From Anaerolineae bacterium (GTDB taxonomy: Bacteria; Chloroflexota; Anaerolineae; UBA4142; SHND01), in NCBI GenBank assembly GCA_021463195.1, contig JAJTXZ010000031.1:1-48321 (forward strand): a stretch of DNA of 48,321 nucleotides, in the 5' to 3' direction. The notes under the pieces are model-generated. The model made no database searches, had not been told where the DNA came from, and worked only from the letters and a program-made list of their open reading frames with translations. The position numbers and the translations under genes were made by a program. Numbering within the stretch: the stretch's first letter is position 1; every line of letters begins with the position of its first letter. Shown here piece by piece: positions 16,244 through 23,786 of the stretch.

Positions 16244-17494
16244 TTACGTTGAAATGGAAGCTGCGCTGCGACGCGCCCATTGAAGCAGTGAGCGCAGCCA
16301 ATAAATATACCCGATAAACAGTAACGCGAGCAGCGCCAAAGTCAAAACGCTCAAAACTGTTGACGCGCTTGCCAACGCGGTATCGGCGGTGCGCGTGGCG
16401 GAAACGCTGCCCTGTAACAACGCGACGGTATTCCAAATCGCGTGCGCCAACACGGCCGCCAACAGCAGCAAGGGCAAACGAATCGGATGTCGCGCGACCA
16501 ATGCTTCGTGCCAACCCACCGCGACAGTTGCCGTCATGACCATGTGCATCAACGATGTGCCAGCCCGTAAAATCATCGCGCTCGCCCATACGCCGGTCTG
16601 CGCGTTCGGATTATTCAACGCGCCTTGACCATTCAACAAATTCTCGCTAAACGCAAAACCTGCGCCGGCGGCTAGCCCCCACAAGACCGCGCTGCCGCGC
16701 GTAGGCAAAAACGCTTGACGCGCGCGCCCCCGCAAGAGAGGAGCGACCCCGATGGATTTGAGCAGCTCTTCTAACAATGGCACCAACAAGATAATCAACA
16801 ATAACGCTGCGCCGCCCGCAATGGACGCCGCCAAGGGTTGCTGCAATATAATTTCGACAAGCTGCTCCATATCGGTCGGCGCGCGCGTGAACGTTTGGAT
16901 AAAATTATCTAGCGCGTCCTGCCCCAAAATAACCGCAATGCCCAGCGCCGCCAACAGCATTAGAAAACCGCCAACAATCAATTCCAAAATCAGCGCTAAA
17001 CCAATCGTCACCAATCCGCCCCACGTAAATTGAGCAAGCACGGAACGCGTAGAGGTGGCATCAAGACGGCGCGCGCTGAACGATAACACTGCGAGCGGAA
17101 ATAACAGCGAAGCCAGCACATGCCAAACCGGAAACCACAAGGCGGGCAGGATGTTGATGAATAAAATCGTTTGCCCGATCGCCAGCGTCAAAAACAGCGC
17201 GCCCAGAAAAATGGATGGCGCGGGCAGTTGGAATGGCGCGCGCAAGCGATTCTTGTGGAGCGCGCGCCCAACCCAAACCAACAGCGCGCCATAAATCAGC
17301 AGAATGGACGCGACGGACAGGACCGCTGTGTTTGCCGCCAAAGTGTCCGCCTGTAACGCGAATGGAACAATTAGAAAAACGCCGCCCGCGCATAGACCTG
17401 CGGCGGCTAGAATGCTGCCGCCAATAACGCACGCGTTCGATACGCGGCGCCAAGGGGGTGCCGCGTCAGCGGGCGCGACGTTTTCGATCGTCAT
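16244..17494 (-). CDS. PrsW family intramembrane metalloprotease
   Basis: 416-aa polytopic membrane protein with about ten helices. The PrsW signature is visible: LLEELLKSIG near residue 240 (the EExxK-type motif), SLMHMVMTATVAVGWHEAL and HAIWNTVALL supply the conserved His and Asn residues. PrsW-type proteases cleave membrane substrates such as anti-sigma factors; an ECF sigma unit lies 1 kb downstream, which is suggestive only. The N-terminal 60 residues hold two extra helices. It is flanked by short gaps of 6 and 12 bases, so it is likely cotranscribed with the DUF1028 gene and degV. Confidence 0.82.
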   Translation of the reverse strand: MTIENVAPADAAPPWRRVSNACVIGGSILAAAGLCAGGVFLIVPFALQADTLAANTAVLSVASILLIYGALLVWVGRALHKNRLRAPFQLPAPSIFLGALFLTLAIGQTILFINILPALWFPVWHVLASLLFPLAVLSFSARRLDATSTRSVLAQFTWGGLVTIGLALILELIVGGFLMLLAALGIAVILGQDALDNFIQTFTRAPTDMEQLVEIILQQPLAASIAGGAALLLIILLVPLLEELLKSIGVAPLLRGRARQAFLPTRGSAVLWGLAAGAGFAFSENLLNGQGALNNPNAQTGVWASAMILRAGTSLMHMVMTATVAVGWHEALVARHPIRLPLLLLAAVLAHAIWNTVALLQGSVSATRTADTALASASTVLSVLTLALLALLFIGYIYWLRSLLQWARRSAASIST

Positions 17495-17500
17495 GTTAAA

Positions 17501-18541
17501 TCAACGCTGCCGTTTCGATTTTGCCGCGCGCGAAAACTTTTCCAACTGCGCTTGCAAATCGGCGCGCTGCGGATGGTTGGCAACCAGGTCTTGTTCGATG
17601 TAAAGCGCGCGCGCGAATTCGCCGCGTTGATACAACACTTGGGCGAGCGTATCGCGAATGTCGGGATTGCGCGGTTCGAGTTTGACGGCGCGGCGCGCGA
17701 ATTTATATGCCGCGTCCAAACCCAGCGTATTTTTTGCCAGCTGCCACGCCAATCTATTCAAGAGCTGCGCGTCGCGCGGATATTTGCGCGCGAGCCGCTC
17801 CGCGTCGGCGGCAAACGCGCGATGCAGTTTTTGCGCGCGCGCGTACTTTTTTGCGCGCAGCAGCGTATGAATGTGGTCGCCTTCGACAAAGGGATACAAT
17901 TCGCGTTCCCAAATTTCGTACAGACGGCGCAGCTCGTTCAACGGCGCGGCGTGGTCGTCTACGCGCAAATCCACATACACATCGCCGATGCCGTCAATAT
18001 CGCTTTTGGCGCGCGCGACAAGCAGCGCGGCGCTTTGTTGCCCGCGCGTGTCGCCGCCCGCGCGCTGCGCCGCGTCCAACGCGGCGAGCAAACGCCAGGC
18101 GAGTTTGCCCGACGTTTTTTGAAATGCCGCGCGCATGCGTTGGACGACGCGTTCGCCCGCGAGCGTATTGCCTTGCGCCGATACGTTTTGCTCGGCAAGG
18201 CCGCCCGCCCACTTGACGCATTCATCACCCGTGTAATTTGCCGCGCGGCCGCGCGCGTCTATAACGGCGAGTTGACGCTGCGCGCCGCGCGCGTCGCCGG
18301 CGATGAGTTGCGCGATGACTTGGCGCGGGTCGTAGCCGCGTTTCAATAACGCAAGCGCGCGGCGCCCGAACGATTTGTTGGTCCACGCTTGCGTGGCAAC
18401 CGCGCCGACGCCGGCTTGCGCGGACGGTACCATCGCGCCGACGGCGAACGCTTTGGATTGAACGGCGACGCCCCATTCTTGCGCGTGCGGGTCGTAACCG
18501 AGAATTGAATAGGTCGCGGCAAAATAGCTGTCAGGTGACAT
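17501..18541 (-). CDS. DUF1028 protein with C-terminal TPR-like helices
   Basis: 346 aa. The N-terminal 220 residues are DUF1028, an Ntn-hydrolase-like family: SYFAATYSILGYDPHAQEWG, then VPSAQAGVGAVATQAWTN and VIDARGRAANYTGDECVKWAG. DVYVDLRVDDHAAPLNELRRL closes the domain. The last 100 residues look like tetratricopeptide helices (AYKFARRAVKLEPRNPDIRD, then YQRGEFARALYIEQDLV), an extension present in some relatives. The function of the family is unsettled. The start ATG 18541 is six bases from a TATAAT box and lacks a ribosome site, so the mRNA may be leaderless. Confidence 0.85.
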   Translation of the reverse strand: MSPDSYFAATYSILGYDPHAQEWGVAVQSKAFAVGAMVPSAQAGVGAVATQAWTNKSFGRRALALLKRGYDPRQVIAQLIAGDARGAQRQLAVIDARGRAANYTGDECVKWAGGLAEQNVSAQGNTLAGERVVQRMRAAFQKTSGKLAWRLLAALDAAQRAGGDTRGQQSAALLVARAKSDIDGIGDVYVDLRVDDHAAPLNELRRLYEIWERELYPFVEGDHIHTLLRAKKYARAQKLHRAFAADAERLARKYPRDAQLLNRLAWQLAKNTLGLDAAYKFARRAVKLEPRNPDIRDTLAQVLYQRGEFARALYIEQDLVANHPQRADLQAQLEKFSRAAKSKRQR

Positions 18542-18547
18542 GGCAGG

Positions 18548-18553
18548 ATTATA
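18548..18553 (-). promoter_or_regulatory. -10 element for the DUF1028 gene
   Basis: TATAAT on the minus strand ends six bases before the ATG at 18541, a distance that predicts transcription starting at the ATG itself. No strong -35 is visible. Confidence 0.5.
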
Positions 18554-18909
18554 TATGATGAAACGCGGAAATGAAATTTGGCGGCGCGCAAACTCCAAGC
18601 GCGCGCGGAGGGCATGTTTATAGTGCGCCGCGCTGCGGGTACTGATACCCTATTGTTGCGCGCGCCGAGCCAGACTATACTTACGGCGATTTGACGAAAA
18701 TAGCGTTAGCCAAGCCGTCGCGCCGGATGCAAGCAATTTCGCGTTTTGATATACAATTCACCGCGCATTGCTCGCAAATGGGCAGACGGATTAGCGCCAT
18801 AGTATGATGAAATCGCGCAAGAGAGATTCTCGGACGCGGCGTATTTCACGCGCAAAGTTAGACGCGCTTGCGCGGTTTCATGTTGTGGCGCAACGAGGAG
18901 GCGCAAAGC
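18554..18909. other. 356-bp divergent intergenic region
   Basis: This gap lies between the divergent DUF1028 gene and the response regulator. It holds a small hairpin GGGTA-CTGA-TACCC (18637-18650), a TATACAAT-like box near 18745 and a TATGAT-like box near 18800 that may serve the response regulator, and the GAGGAGG ribosome site at 18895-18901. No ORF or structured RNA was recognised. Confidence 0.4.
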
Positions 18910-19293
18910 ATGTCACATGTCGCAGCGGCGCAGCAGACCGCGCGCATTTTGTTTGTGGATGATGATGCTAATATTTTGGCGGCAGCGGATAATCTGTTGC
19001 GCGCGTTGGGTAAACAGGTAACAATCGCGCGCACCCGCGCCGAAGCGCTAGCGGAACTTGGCGGGGGAAAGTATGACGTACTGATGACGGATTTGACAAT
19101 GCCCGAATGTTCGGGGTGGGATTTGGCGCGACAATCCAAAGCGCGATTCCCCGATAAACCGGTGGTATTGGTGACCGGATGGGGTTTGACGCTTGATGCG
19201 GATGAAACGAAAATGAGGTTGGTAAACGGGATTCTCTCCAAACCGTTCACGTTGGATGAATTGCAGCGCGCGTTAAACGACGCGGCAAAATAA
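18910..19293 (+). CDS. Single-domain response regulator (receiver)
   Basis: 127-aa stand-alone receiver domain without an output domain. The acidic pair DDD (17-19), the phosphoacceptor Asp61 in DVLMTDLTMPE, the Thr in VVLVTGWG and the Lys in LSKPF are all present, so it should be phosphorylated normally. Such proteins relay phosphate or bind targets directly. No histidine kinase lies in the window. The ATG at 18910 has GAGGAGG eight bases upstream, which decides the start over 18868. Confidence 0.88.
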   Translation: MSHVAAAQQTARILFVDDDANILAAADNLLRALGKQVTIARTRAEALAELGGGKYDVLMTDLTMPECSGWDLARQSKARFPDKPVVLVTGWGLTLDADETKMRLVNGILSKPFTLDELQRALNDAAK

Positions 19294-19348
19294 AACGACG
19301 CGCGCCGCGCGCGGGTGAATGAAAAATAAAGTAAAGCGCAAAAAATAT

Positions 19349-19377
19349 TTGCGCGAATGCGCGAGTGGCGCTAGAAT
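19349..19377 (+). promoter_or_regulatory. Promoter for tRNA-Gln
   Basis: TTGCGC (19349-19354), a 17-base spacer and TAGAAT (19372-19377) lie 12 bases before the mature tRNA, the expected position for a tRNA promoter. Confidence 0.6.
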
Positions 19378-19389
19378 TTCGCCGGTCGG

Positions 19390-19461
19390 TGGGGCATGGT
19401 GCAATCGGCAGCACGACTCACTCTGGATGAGTTGATTGAGGTTCAAATCCTTGTGCCCCAG
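19390..19461 (+). tRNA. tRNA-Gln (anticodon CUG)
   Basis: Cloverleaf read by eye: acceptor TGGGGCA (19390-19396) pairs with TGCCCCA (19454-19460), with G19461 as discriminator. The D stem is GTGC/GCAC. The anticodon stem ACTCA/TGAGT encloses the loop CTCTGGA, giving anticodon CTG, which reads CAG. The T arm is TGAGG/CCTTG with loop TTCAAAT. The U1-A72 pair is typical of tRNA-Gln and is favoured by GlnRS. CCA is not encoded. A terminator hairpin follows. Confidence 0.93.
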
Positions 19462-19469
19462 TGAATAAA

Positions 19470-19504
19470 AAATGCTTCCATGTTCGCGGGAGCATTTATT
19501 TTTT
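19470..19504 (+). terminator. Terminator after tRNA-Gln
   Basis: AAATGCTTCC pairs with GGAGCATTT (one bulge) around a 9-base loop, followed by ATTTTTTTT. It also sits at the end of the convergent methyltransferase gene and may serve both. Confidence 0.75.
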
Positions 19505-20221
19505 TCGCCACACCAAAAAATGCGACAGCCCAAAATTACGCAAGGGCGTCTGCTCGAGCGTATAGGTCAGATGGCGAAAGACTCGGGCTATCTCTGGGCG
19601 GCGCGCCGCGATTTTGTCATAGCCGGGATAAATTTGGGTGTGCGCGATGATTTCTCCGTCCAAGCCCTCGAACAATGCGCGCATATCGCGCGCGCGATAC
19701 GCGCGCACATGCGGCGCGAATTTATTCCGCAAACCGTCGGGCAAATAACCGATGAACGGAATATTGCCAAACACGTATTTTTTGCCGAAATACGCGCCGT
19801 GCGTCTCGAACGGATACAACCGATTTGGCGCAAAGACAATGACCACGCCGCCGCGCTTGGTCACGCGTCCCGCTTCGCCAATCGTCGCGCGGTCGTCGTT
19901 CACATGCTCAATCACTTCGTGCAGCAACACGCCGTCGAACGTATCGCGCGCGTACGGCAGCGCCTCTGAAACGCTCAACGCCAACGTCGTTAATTTTTTT
20001 TCGCGCGCCCCGCGTTCCAATTTTTCCGCGTCCACATCCACGCCGAACGCGCGCGCGCCGCAGCTGTCGAATTTTTCCACGTACGTTCCGATGCCGCAGC
20101 CAATGTCCAATACGCGCGCGCCTGCCAGCGGCAAATACGCGTGAATCATATTTAACCGACGATCTTGGCCAAAGCGCCAAACGTAAGAGGGATGTCCGAG
20201 CTGAATGGATTTGTCTTGCAT
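19496..20221 (-). CDS. Class I SAM-dependent methyltransferase
   Basis: 241 aa from ATG 20221. Motif I is VLDIGCGIGTYVEKF (about residue 36), the acidic residue after it is in GVDVDAEKLE, and DGVLLHEVIEHVNDD is the typical Methyltransf_11 motif IV region. It resembles the methyltransferases found in glycan or quinone pathways; YPGYDKIAARRPEIA near the end is not diagnostic. It lies just downstream of an RmlC-like epimerase on the same strand, with a hairpin between them, so a sugar or glycan substrate is possible. No ribosome site is seen. Confidence 0.85.
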   Translation of the reverse strand: MQDKSIQLGHPSYVWRFGQDRRLNMIHAYLPLAGARVLDIGCGIGTYVEKFDSCGARAFGVDVDAEKLERGAREKKLTTLALSVSEALPYARDTFDGVLLHEVIEHVNDDRATIGEAGRVTKRGGVVIVFAPNRLYPFETHGAYFGKKYVFGNIPFIGYLPDGLRNKFAPHVRAYRARDMRALFEGLDGEIIAHTQIYPGYDKIAARRPEIARVFRHLTYTLEQTPLRNFGLSHFLVWRKK

Positions 20222-20229
20222 GACGAACG

Positions 20230-20274
20230 ACGGTGGACGGACGCCAGAGCTTGATTTTGTCATCCGTCCACCGT
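20230..20274. repeat. Inverted repeat between epimerase and methyltransferase
   Basis: ACGGTGGACGGA (20230-20241) is repeated inverted at 20263-20274 around a 21-base spacer. The epimerase stop codon lies in the right arm. There is no T-tract; it may be a transcript-stabilising or attenuating hairpin or a dispersed repeat. Confidence 0.55.
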
Positions 20275-20732
20275 CATTTTATTTCGGGGCCCTTGCGCCA
20301 ATCATATCCGATTGTCGAATCGTCATGCGGAATGCGCCCTTCGTCGGCGGGATTGTACGTGTTAGAAGTGATGTAAAAGAGGTGCATCGGACCTTGCAAG
20401 ACCTTGTAGCCGTGCGCGACGCCGGGGGGAATTTTCAAAATCTGCGCGGGATAATTTTCACCCAATAAAATTTCTTGCAATTCACCGTGCGTCGGTGAAT
20501 CGGCGCGCGTGTCGTACAACGCGGCTTGGACCGCGCCCAGCGCGACGTACCACCAATCAATTTGCTGTTGATGAATGTGCCACGCTTTCGCCGCGCCTTG
20601 ATGTGTTAGCGTGTGACTCCACTGTCCGAACCCTTCGGTAAAAAACGGGTCGTTCACGCGAATCAATTCGCGAAAAAAACCGCGTTCATCGTGATGTGTG
20701 ACGAGCGCTTTCAATGCGACACCGTGAATCAT
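20274..20732 (-). CDS. dTDP-4-dehydrorhamnose 3,5-epimerase-like cupin
   Basis: 152-aa protein of the RmlC family. HDERGFFRELIRVND, then KAWHIHQQQIDWWYVALG, and LKIPPGVAHGYKVL are family hallmarks, the His of KAWHIH being the catalytic base position. YDTRADSPTHGE is also typical. At about 150 aa it is shorter than classical RmlC (about 180), fitting the compact WxcM/RmlC-like group, so the exact nucleotide-sugar substrate is uncertain. No other rml genes are present in the window. Upstream lies a MITE-like element. Confidence 0.8.
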   Translation of the reverse strand: MIHGVALKALVTHHDERGFFRELIRVNDPFFTEGFGQWSHTLTHQGAAKAWHIHQQQIDWWYVALGAVQAALYDTRADSPTHGELQEILLGENYPAQILKIPPGVAHGYKVLQGPMHLFYITSNTYNPADEGRIPHDDSTIGYDWRKGPEIK

Positions 20733-20816
20733 ATTCGCTCCATCGAACGGGATAACGTTTGAATGTTGCCGCGAGTATAAAGGTCATTGAATTTAATTCA
20801 AAATAGCGCTGCTTTT

Positions 20817-20910
20817 CTGGTGATTGCCTGGATTTCCAGACCCCACGGGTTTTCGAAAACCCGTGGGGTCTGGAAATCCACTACGTTTTTGAGATGCGAA
20901 TAATCACCAA
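20817..20910. mobile_element. 94-bp MITE-like palindromic element, copy A
   Basis: The element starts CTGGTGATTGCC and ends AATCACCAA, near-perfect terminal inverted repeats. CTGCTTTT occurs directly on both sides (20809-20816 and 20911-20918), an exact 8-bp target-site duplication. Inside, 20829-20880 is a perfect 52-bp palindrome with a TTTTCGAAAA centre. Copy B at 47220-47313 has the same length and lies in opposite orientation. There is no coding capacity, so it would need a transposase in trans. It is inserted just upstream of the glyA -10 box. Confidence 0.88.
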
Positions 20911-20928
20911 CTGCTTTTGACTTGCGTA

Positions 20929-20937
20929 TGCTATAAT
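20929..20937 (+). promoter_or_regulatory. Extended -10 promoter for glyA
   Basis: TGCTATAAT, identical to the FkbM extended -10. The -35 position falls on the junction of the MITE-like element and its target duplication, where no consensus is seen. A leader of about 50 bases carries the ribosome site GAGGAG at 20979-20984. Confidence 0.65.
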
Positions 20938-20991
20938 TCTCGCGTAAAAATTTTAGCGTGAAATTTCGCGCCGTTGCGCGAGGAGACTATT

Positions 20992-22275
20992 ATGTTACGC
21001 CAAGTAGACCCTTTGCTTCGCTTTGGCAATTTGCCGCTGGAAGAAGTTGACCCTGAAATCGCCGTGACGATTGAATCGGAAAAACGTCGCCAACGCGAGG
21101 GCTTGGAACTCATTGCGTCGGAAAATTACGTCAGCCGCGCGGTCTTGACCGCCGTCGGCAGCGTGTTGACCAACAAATACGCGGAAGGATATCCCGGCAA
21201 GCGTTATTACAACGGTTGTGAATTTGTGGACGATGCCGAAGCGTTAGCCATCGCGCGCGCGAAAAAATTGTTTGGCGCCGACCACGCGAATGTGCAGCCG
21301 CATTCCGGTTCGCAAGCTAATTTCGCCGCGTACGTCGCGCTGCTTCAGCCCGGCGATACGGTTTTGGCGATGTCGCTCGCGCAGGGCGGGCATCTCACGC
21401 ATGGCGCGTTGGTAAACATCACCGGACAGTTGTACAAATTTGTCGGCTATGGCGTGAATAAAGAAACGGAACAAATTGATTATGCTGAATTGGAAAAACT
21501 CGCGCTGGAGCATAAACCGAAATTGATTGTATCGGGCGCGACGGCGTATCCGCGCAAATTCGATTTTGAACGTATCCGCGCGATTTGCGACAAAGTCGGC
21601 GCGAAAATGATGGTGGATATGGCGCACATCGCGGGTTTGATTGCGGGCAAGGTTCATCCCGATCCTGTGCCGTATGCCGAAGTGGTGACTACGACGACGC
21701 ATAAAACTTTGCGCGGTCCGCGCGGCGGCATGATTTTGTGCAAAGAATCCGAAGCCAAAGCGATTGACAAGGCGATTTTTCCCGGCACGCAAGGCGGGCC
21801 GCTCGAACACGTCATCGCGGGCAAAGCCGTCGCGTTTCAAGAAGCGTTGCTGCCCGAATTTCAAGAATACGCGCGGCGTATCGTCGAGAACGCGCAAGCG
21901 CTCGGCGCGCGTTTGCAAGCGCGCGGTTTGCGCGTCATTAGCGGCGGCACGGACAATCATCTCTTGCTCGTGGATGTGAGCGTGCGCGGCGTCACCGGCA
22001 AAGACGCGGCGAATCGTTTGCACGACGCGGGCATCACCGCCAATAAAAATTTGATTCCGTTTGATACCGCCAAAGCGACGATTACCAGCGGCATTCGGCT
22101 CGGCACGCCCGCGCTGACCTCGCGCGGCATGGGCGTTGAAGAAATGGCGCAGGTGGGCGATTGGATTGCGGACGTGATTGAACACAGCGACGACGACGCG
22201 ACCATTCAACGCGTGCGCGCCCAAGTGCGCGAATTTTGCTTGCAGTATCCGGTGCCGGGCATTCAAGACGAATGA
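20992..22275 (+). CDS. glyA: Serine hydroxymethyltransferase
   Basis: PLP-dependent enzyme that converts serine and tetrahydrofolate to glycine and methylene-tetrahydrofolate; 427 aa, normal length. The PLP lysine is Lys238 in [44 protein letters not shown] and [17 protein letters not shown] are family signatures. ATG 20992 lies eight bases after GAGGAG; the six-codon longer frame starting with TTG is rejected. Its stop overlaps the start of the JAMM peptidase gene (ATGA), so the two are coupled. Confidence 0.96.
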   Translation: MLRQVDPLLRFGNLPLEEVDPEIAVTIESEKRRQREGLELIASENYVSRAVLTAVGSVLTNKYAEGYPGKRYYNGCEFVDDAEALAIARAKKLFGADHANVQPHSGSQANFAAYVALLQPGDTVLAMSLAQGGHLTHGALVNITGQLYKFVGYGVNKETEQIDYAELEKLALEHKPKLIVSGATAYPRKFDFERIRAICDKVGAKMMVDMAHIAGLIAGKVHPDPVPYAEVVTTTTHKTLRGPRGGMILCKESEAKAIDKAIFPGTQGGPLEHVIAGKAVAFQEALLPEFQEYARRIVENAQALGARLQARGLRVISGGTDNHLLLVDVSVRGVTGKDAANRLHDAGITANKNLIPFDTAKATITSGIRLGTPALTSRGMGVEEMAQVGDWIADVIEHSDDDATIQRVRAQVREFCLQYPVPGIQDE

Positions 22276-22697
22276 TTCTCACGCAAGCTCAACTCGACCA
22301 GCTGTACGCCCAAATGCGCGCCGACGCGCCGCATGAAACATGCGGCATGCTTGGCGGCAAAGCCGGGCGCGCGCAAAAAATTTATCCGATCAAAAATATC
22401 GCGGAAAATCGCGTCAAGAATTATCTCATGGACGGCGCGGAACAAATTCGCGCGATGCAGGATATGGACGATAACGGCTATGATATTCTCGCGATTTACC
22501 ATTCGCACCCCGTGACGCAGCCGTATCCTTCCGCCACCGATTTACGCGACGCGTGGGATGCCGATTTGCAAGAGCCGCGTTATCCCGATACGCTGTACGT
22601 GATCATGAGTTTACGCCAACCGGACGCGCCCGAAATTCGCGCGTATCAATTACACGACCAAACGATTACAGAAATCGAATTAGAGTATCGAGACTAG
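22272..22697 (+). CDS. M67 family (JAMM/MPN+) metallopeptidase
   Basis: 141 aa, a stand-alone JAMM isopeptidase-type zinc protease. The full motif is visible: Glu22 in HETCGML, then [14 protein letters not shown] giving His77, His79, Ser and Asp90. Bacterial relatives (Mec+/CysO peptidase type) release a sulfur-carrier or ubiquitin-like protein tail. No ThiF/MoeB or ubiquitin-like gene is adjacent, so the substrate is unknown. The start overlaps the glyA stop by four bases, which decides it. A terminator follows at once. Confidence 0.9.
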   Translation: MILTQAQLDQLYAQMRADAPHETCGMLGGKAGRAQKIYPIKNIAENRVKNYLMDGAEQIRAMQDMDDNGYDILAIYHSHPVTQPYPSATDLRDAWDADLQEPRYPDTLYVIMSLRQPDAPEIRAYQLHDQTITEIELEYRD

Positions 22698-22740
22698 CGC
22701 ACCGAATCTCCAGACGCTAGTCTCCAAGCTCTTTTTTTTT
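22690..22740 (+). terminator. Intrinsic terminator
   Basis: GAGACTAGCG (22690-22699) pairs perfectly with CGCTAGTCTC (22715-22724), followed by CAAGCTC and nine T residues. The peptidase stop codon lies in the left arm. The T-tract ends one base before the ATG of the next gene. Confidence 0.85.
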
Positions 22741-22741
22741 C

Positions 22742-23719
22742 ATGAACAAACGCGAACGCATTCATGCCGCCATTCGCAAACAACCGGTGGACCGTCCGCC
22801 CATCGCGTTGTGGCGGCATTTTCCGGGCGACGATTTGGACGCGGAAAAATTCGCGCGCCAAATTGTCGCATTTCAGACAAGGCACGATTTCGATTTGGTT
22901 AAAGTGACGCCTGCCGCGAGCTATGTCGCGGAAATGTACGGCGGCAGCTTGACCGACGCGGGCAACCGCGAAGGCACGCGCGCGCATACGCGCCGCGTCA
23001 TCAACGCGTGGCAAGATTGGGGCAAAATCGAACCCATCCCGCTGGACCATCCGGTGATGCAGCGCGAGCGCGACGCGATGCAGCGCGTTCGCCAAGCGCT
23101 CGGCAAAGATGTGCCAATCATGCAAACCATCTTTTCGCCATTATCGTGCGCGCGCACGCTCGCGGGCGACCGCTTTGTCCAAGATATGCGCGAACATCCC
23201 GGCGAATTTCAACGCGCGCTGCACGCGCTCGGCACGACGATGGAACGCTTTGCGTTCAACGCCACCTATGCGGGCGCGGACAGTTTATTTTTGGCGACCC
23301 AAGTGGCGAGCCGCGATGTGTTGACGCCCGAAGAATCGCGCGCCTTTGGACAGCGCTATAATCTCACGCTCATCAACGAATTGCGCGGCCATGTCGAATT
23401 CATCATGCTTCACATTCACGGCGAAAATATTTATTACGATCATCTGTTCAAATATCCCGCGCAAATCGTGAATTGGCACGACCGCAAAACGCCGCCGACC
23501 TTGAAAGAAGGCAAAGCGCTTTTTGACGGCGCAGTCGCGGGCGGCATTGACGAATGGGGCGTTTTGCAAACGACGCCCGACGCCATCGCCGCGCAGATTC
23601 AAGACGCTATTCAACAGACTGACGGCATAGGTTTGATTGTCGCCGCGGGCTGCGTGATACCAATGGATACGCCGACGGCGAATATTCGCGCGGCGCGGGA
23701 AGCGGTGGAAAGAGACTAG
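22742..23719 (+). CDS. Uroporphyrinogen decarboxylase family protein
   Basis: 325 aa with the URO-D/MtaA fold: it opens MNKRERIHAAIRKQPVDRPP and contains LVKVTPAASYVAEMYGG, IMQTIFSPLSCARTLAG and the C-terminal LIVAAGCVIPMDTP, where the glycine-cysteine stretch matches the zinc-binding region of corrinoid methyltransferase relatives. It is more like the MtaA/CmuA branch than haem-pathway HemE, so methyl-group or demethylation chemistry is as likely as decarboxylation. No corrinoid protein lies nearby. There is no ribosome site: the start directly follows a terminator T-tract. Confidence 0.82.
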   Translation: MNKRERIHAAIRKQPVDRPPIALWRHFPGDDLDAEKFARQIVAFQTRHDFDLVKVTPAASYVAEMYGGSLTDAGNREGTRAHTRRVINAWQDWGKIEPIPLDHPVMQRERDAMQRVRQALGKDVPIMQTIFSPLSCARTLAGDRFVQDMREHPGEFQRALHALGTTMERFAFNATYAGADSLFLATQVASRDVLTPEESRAFGQRYNLTLINELRGHVEFIMLHIHGENIYYDHLFKYPAQIVNWHDRKTPPTLKEGKALFDGAVAGGIDEWGVLQTTPDAIAAQIQDAIQQTDGIGLIVAAGCVIPMDTPTANIRAAREAVERD

Positions 23720-23786
23720 CGACAGCCAAAAGATTTTCGATCATTCGTCCCGCGAAAAAATTTTGATTGGCAGCCGGATTATACCA

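Noticed and set aside
20918-20937. TTGACT near the glyA -10 as a -35 box
   Set aside because: Spacing to TATAAT is only nine bases, far too short for a -35 element; the extended -10 explains the promoter better.
21244-22266. 340-codon antisense frame in glyA
   Set aside because: Shadow of a highly conserved gene; composition-driven.
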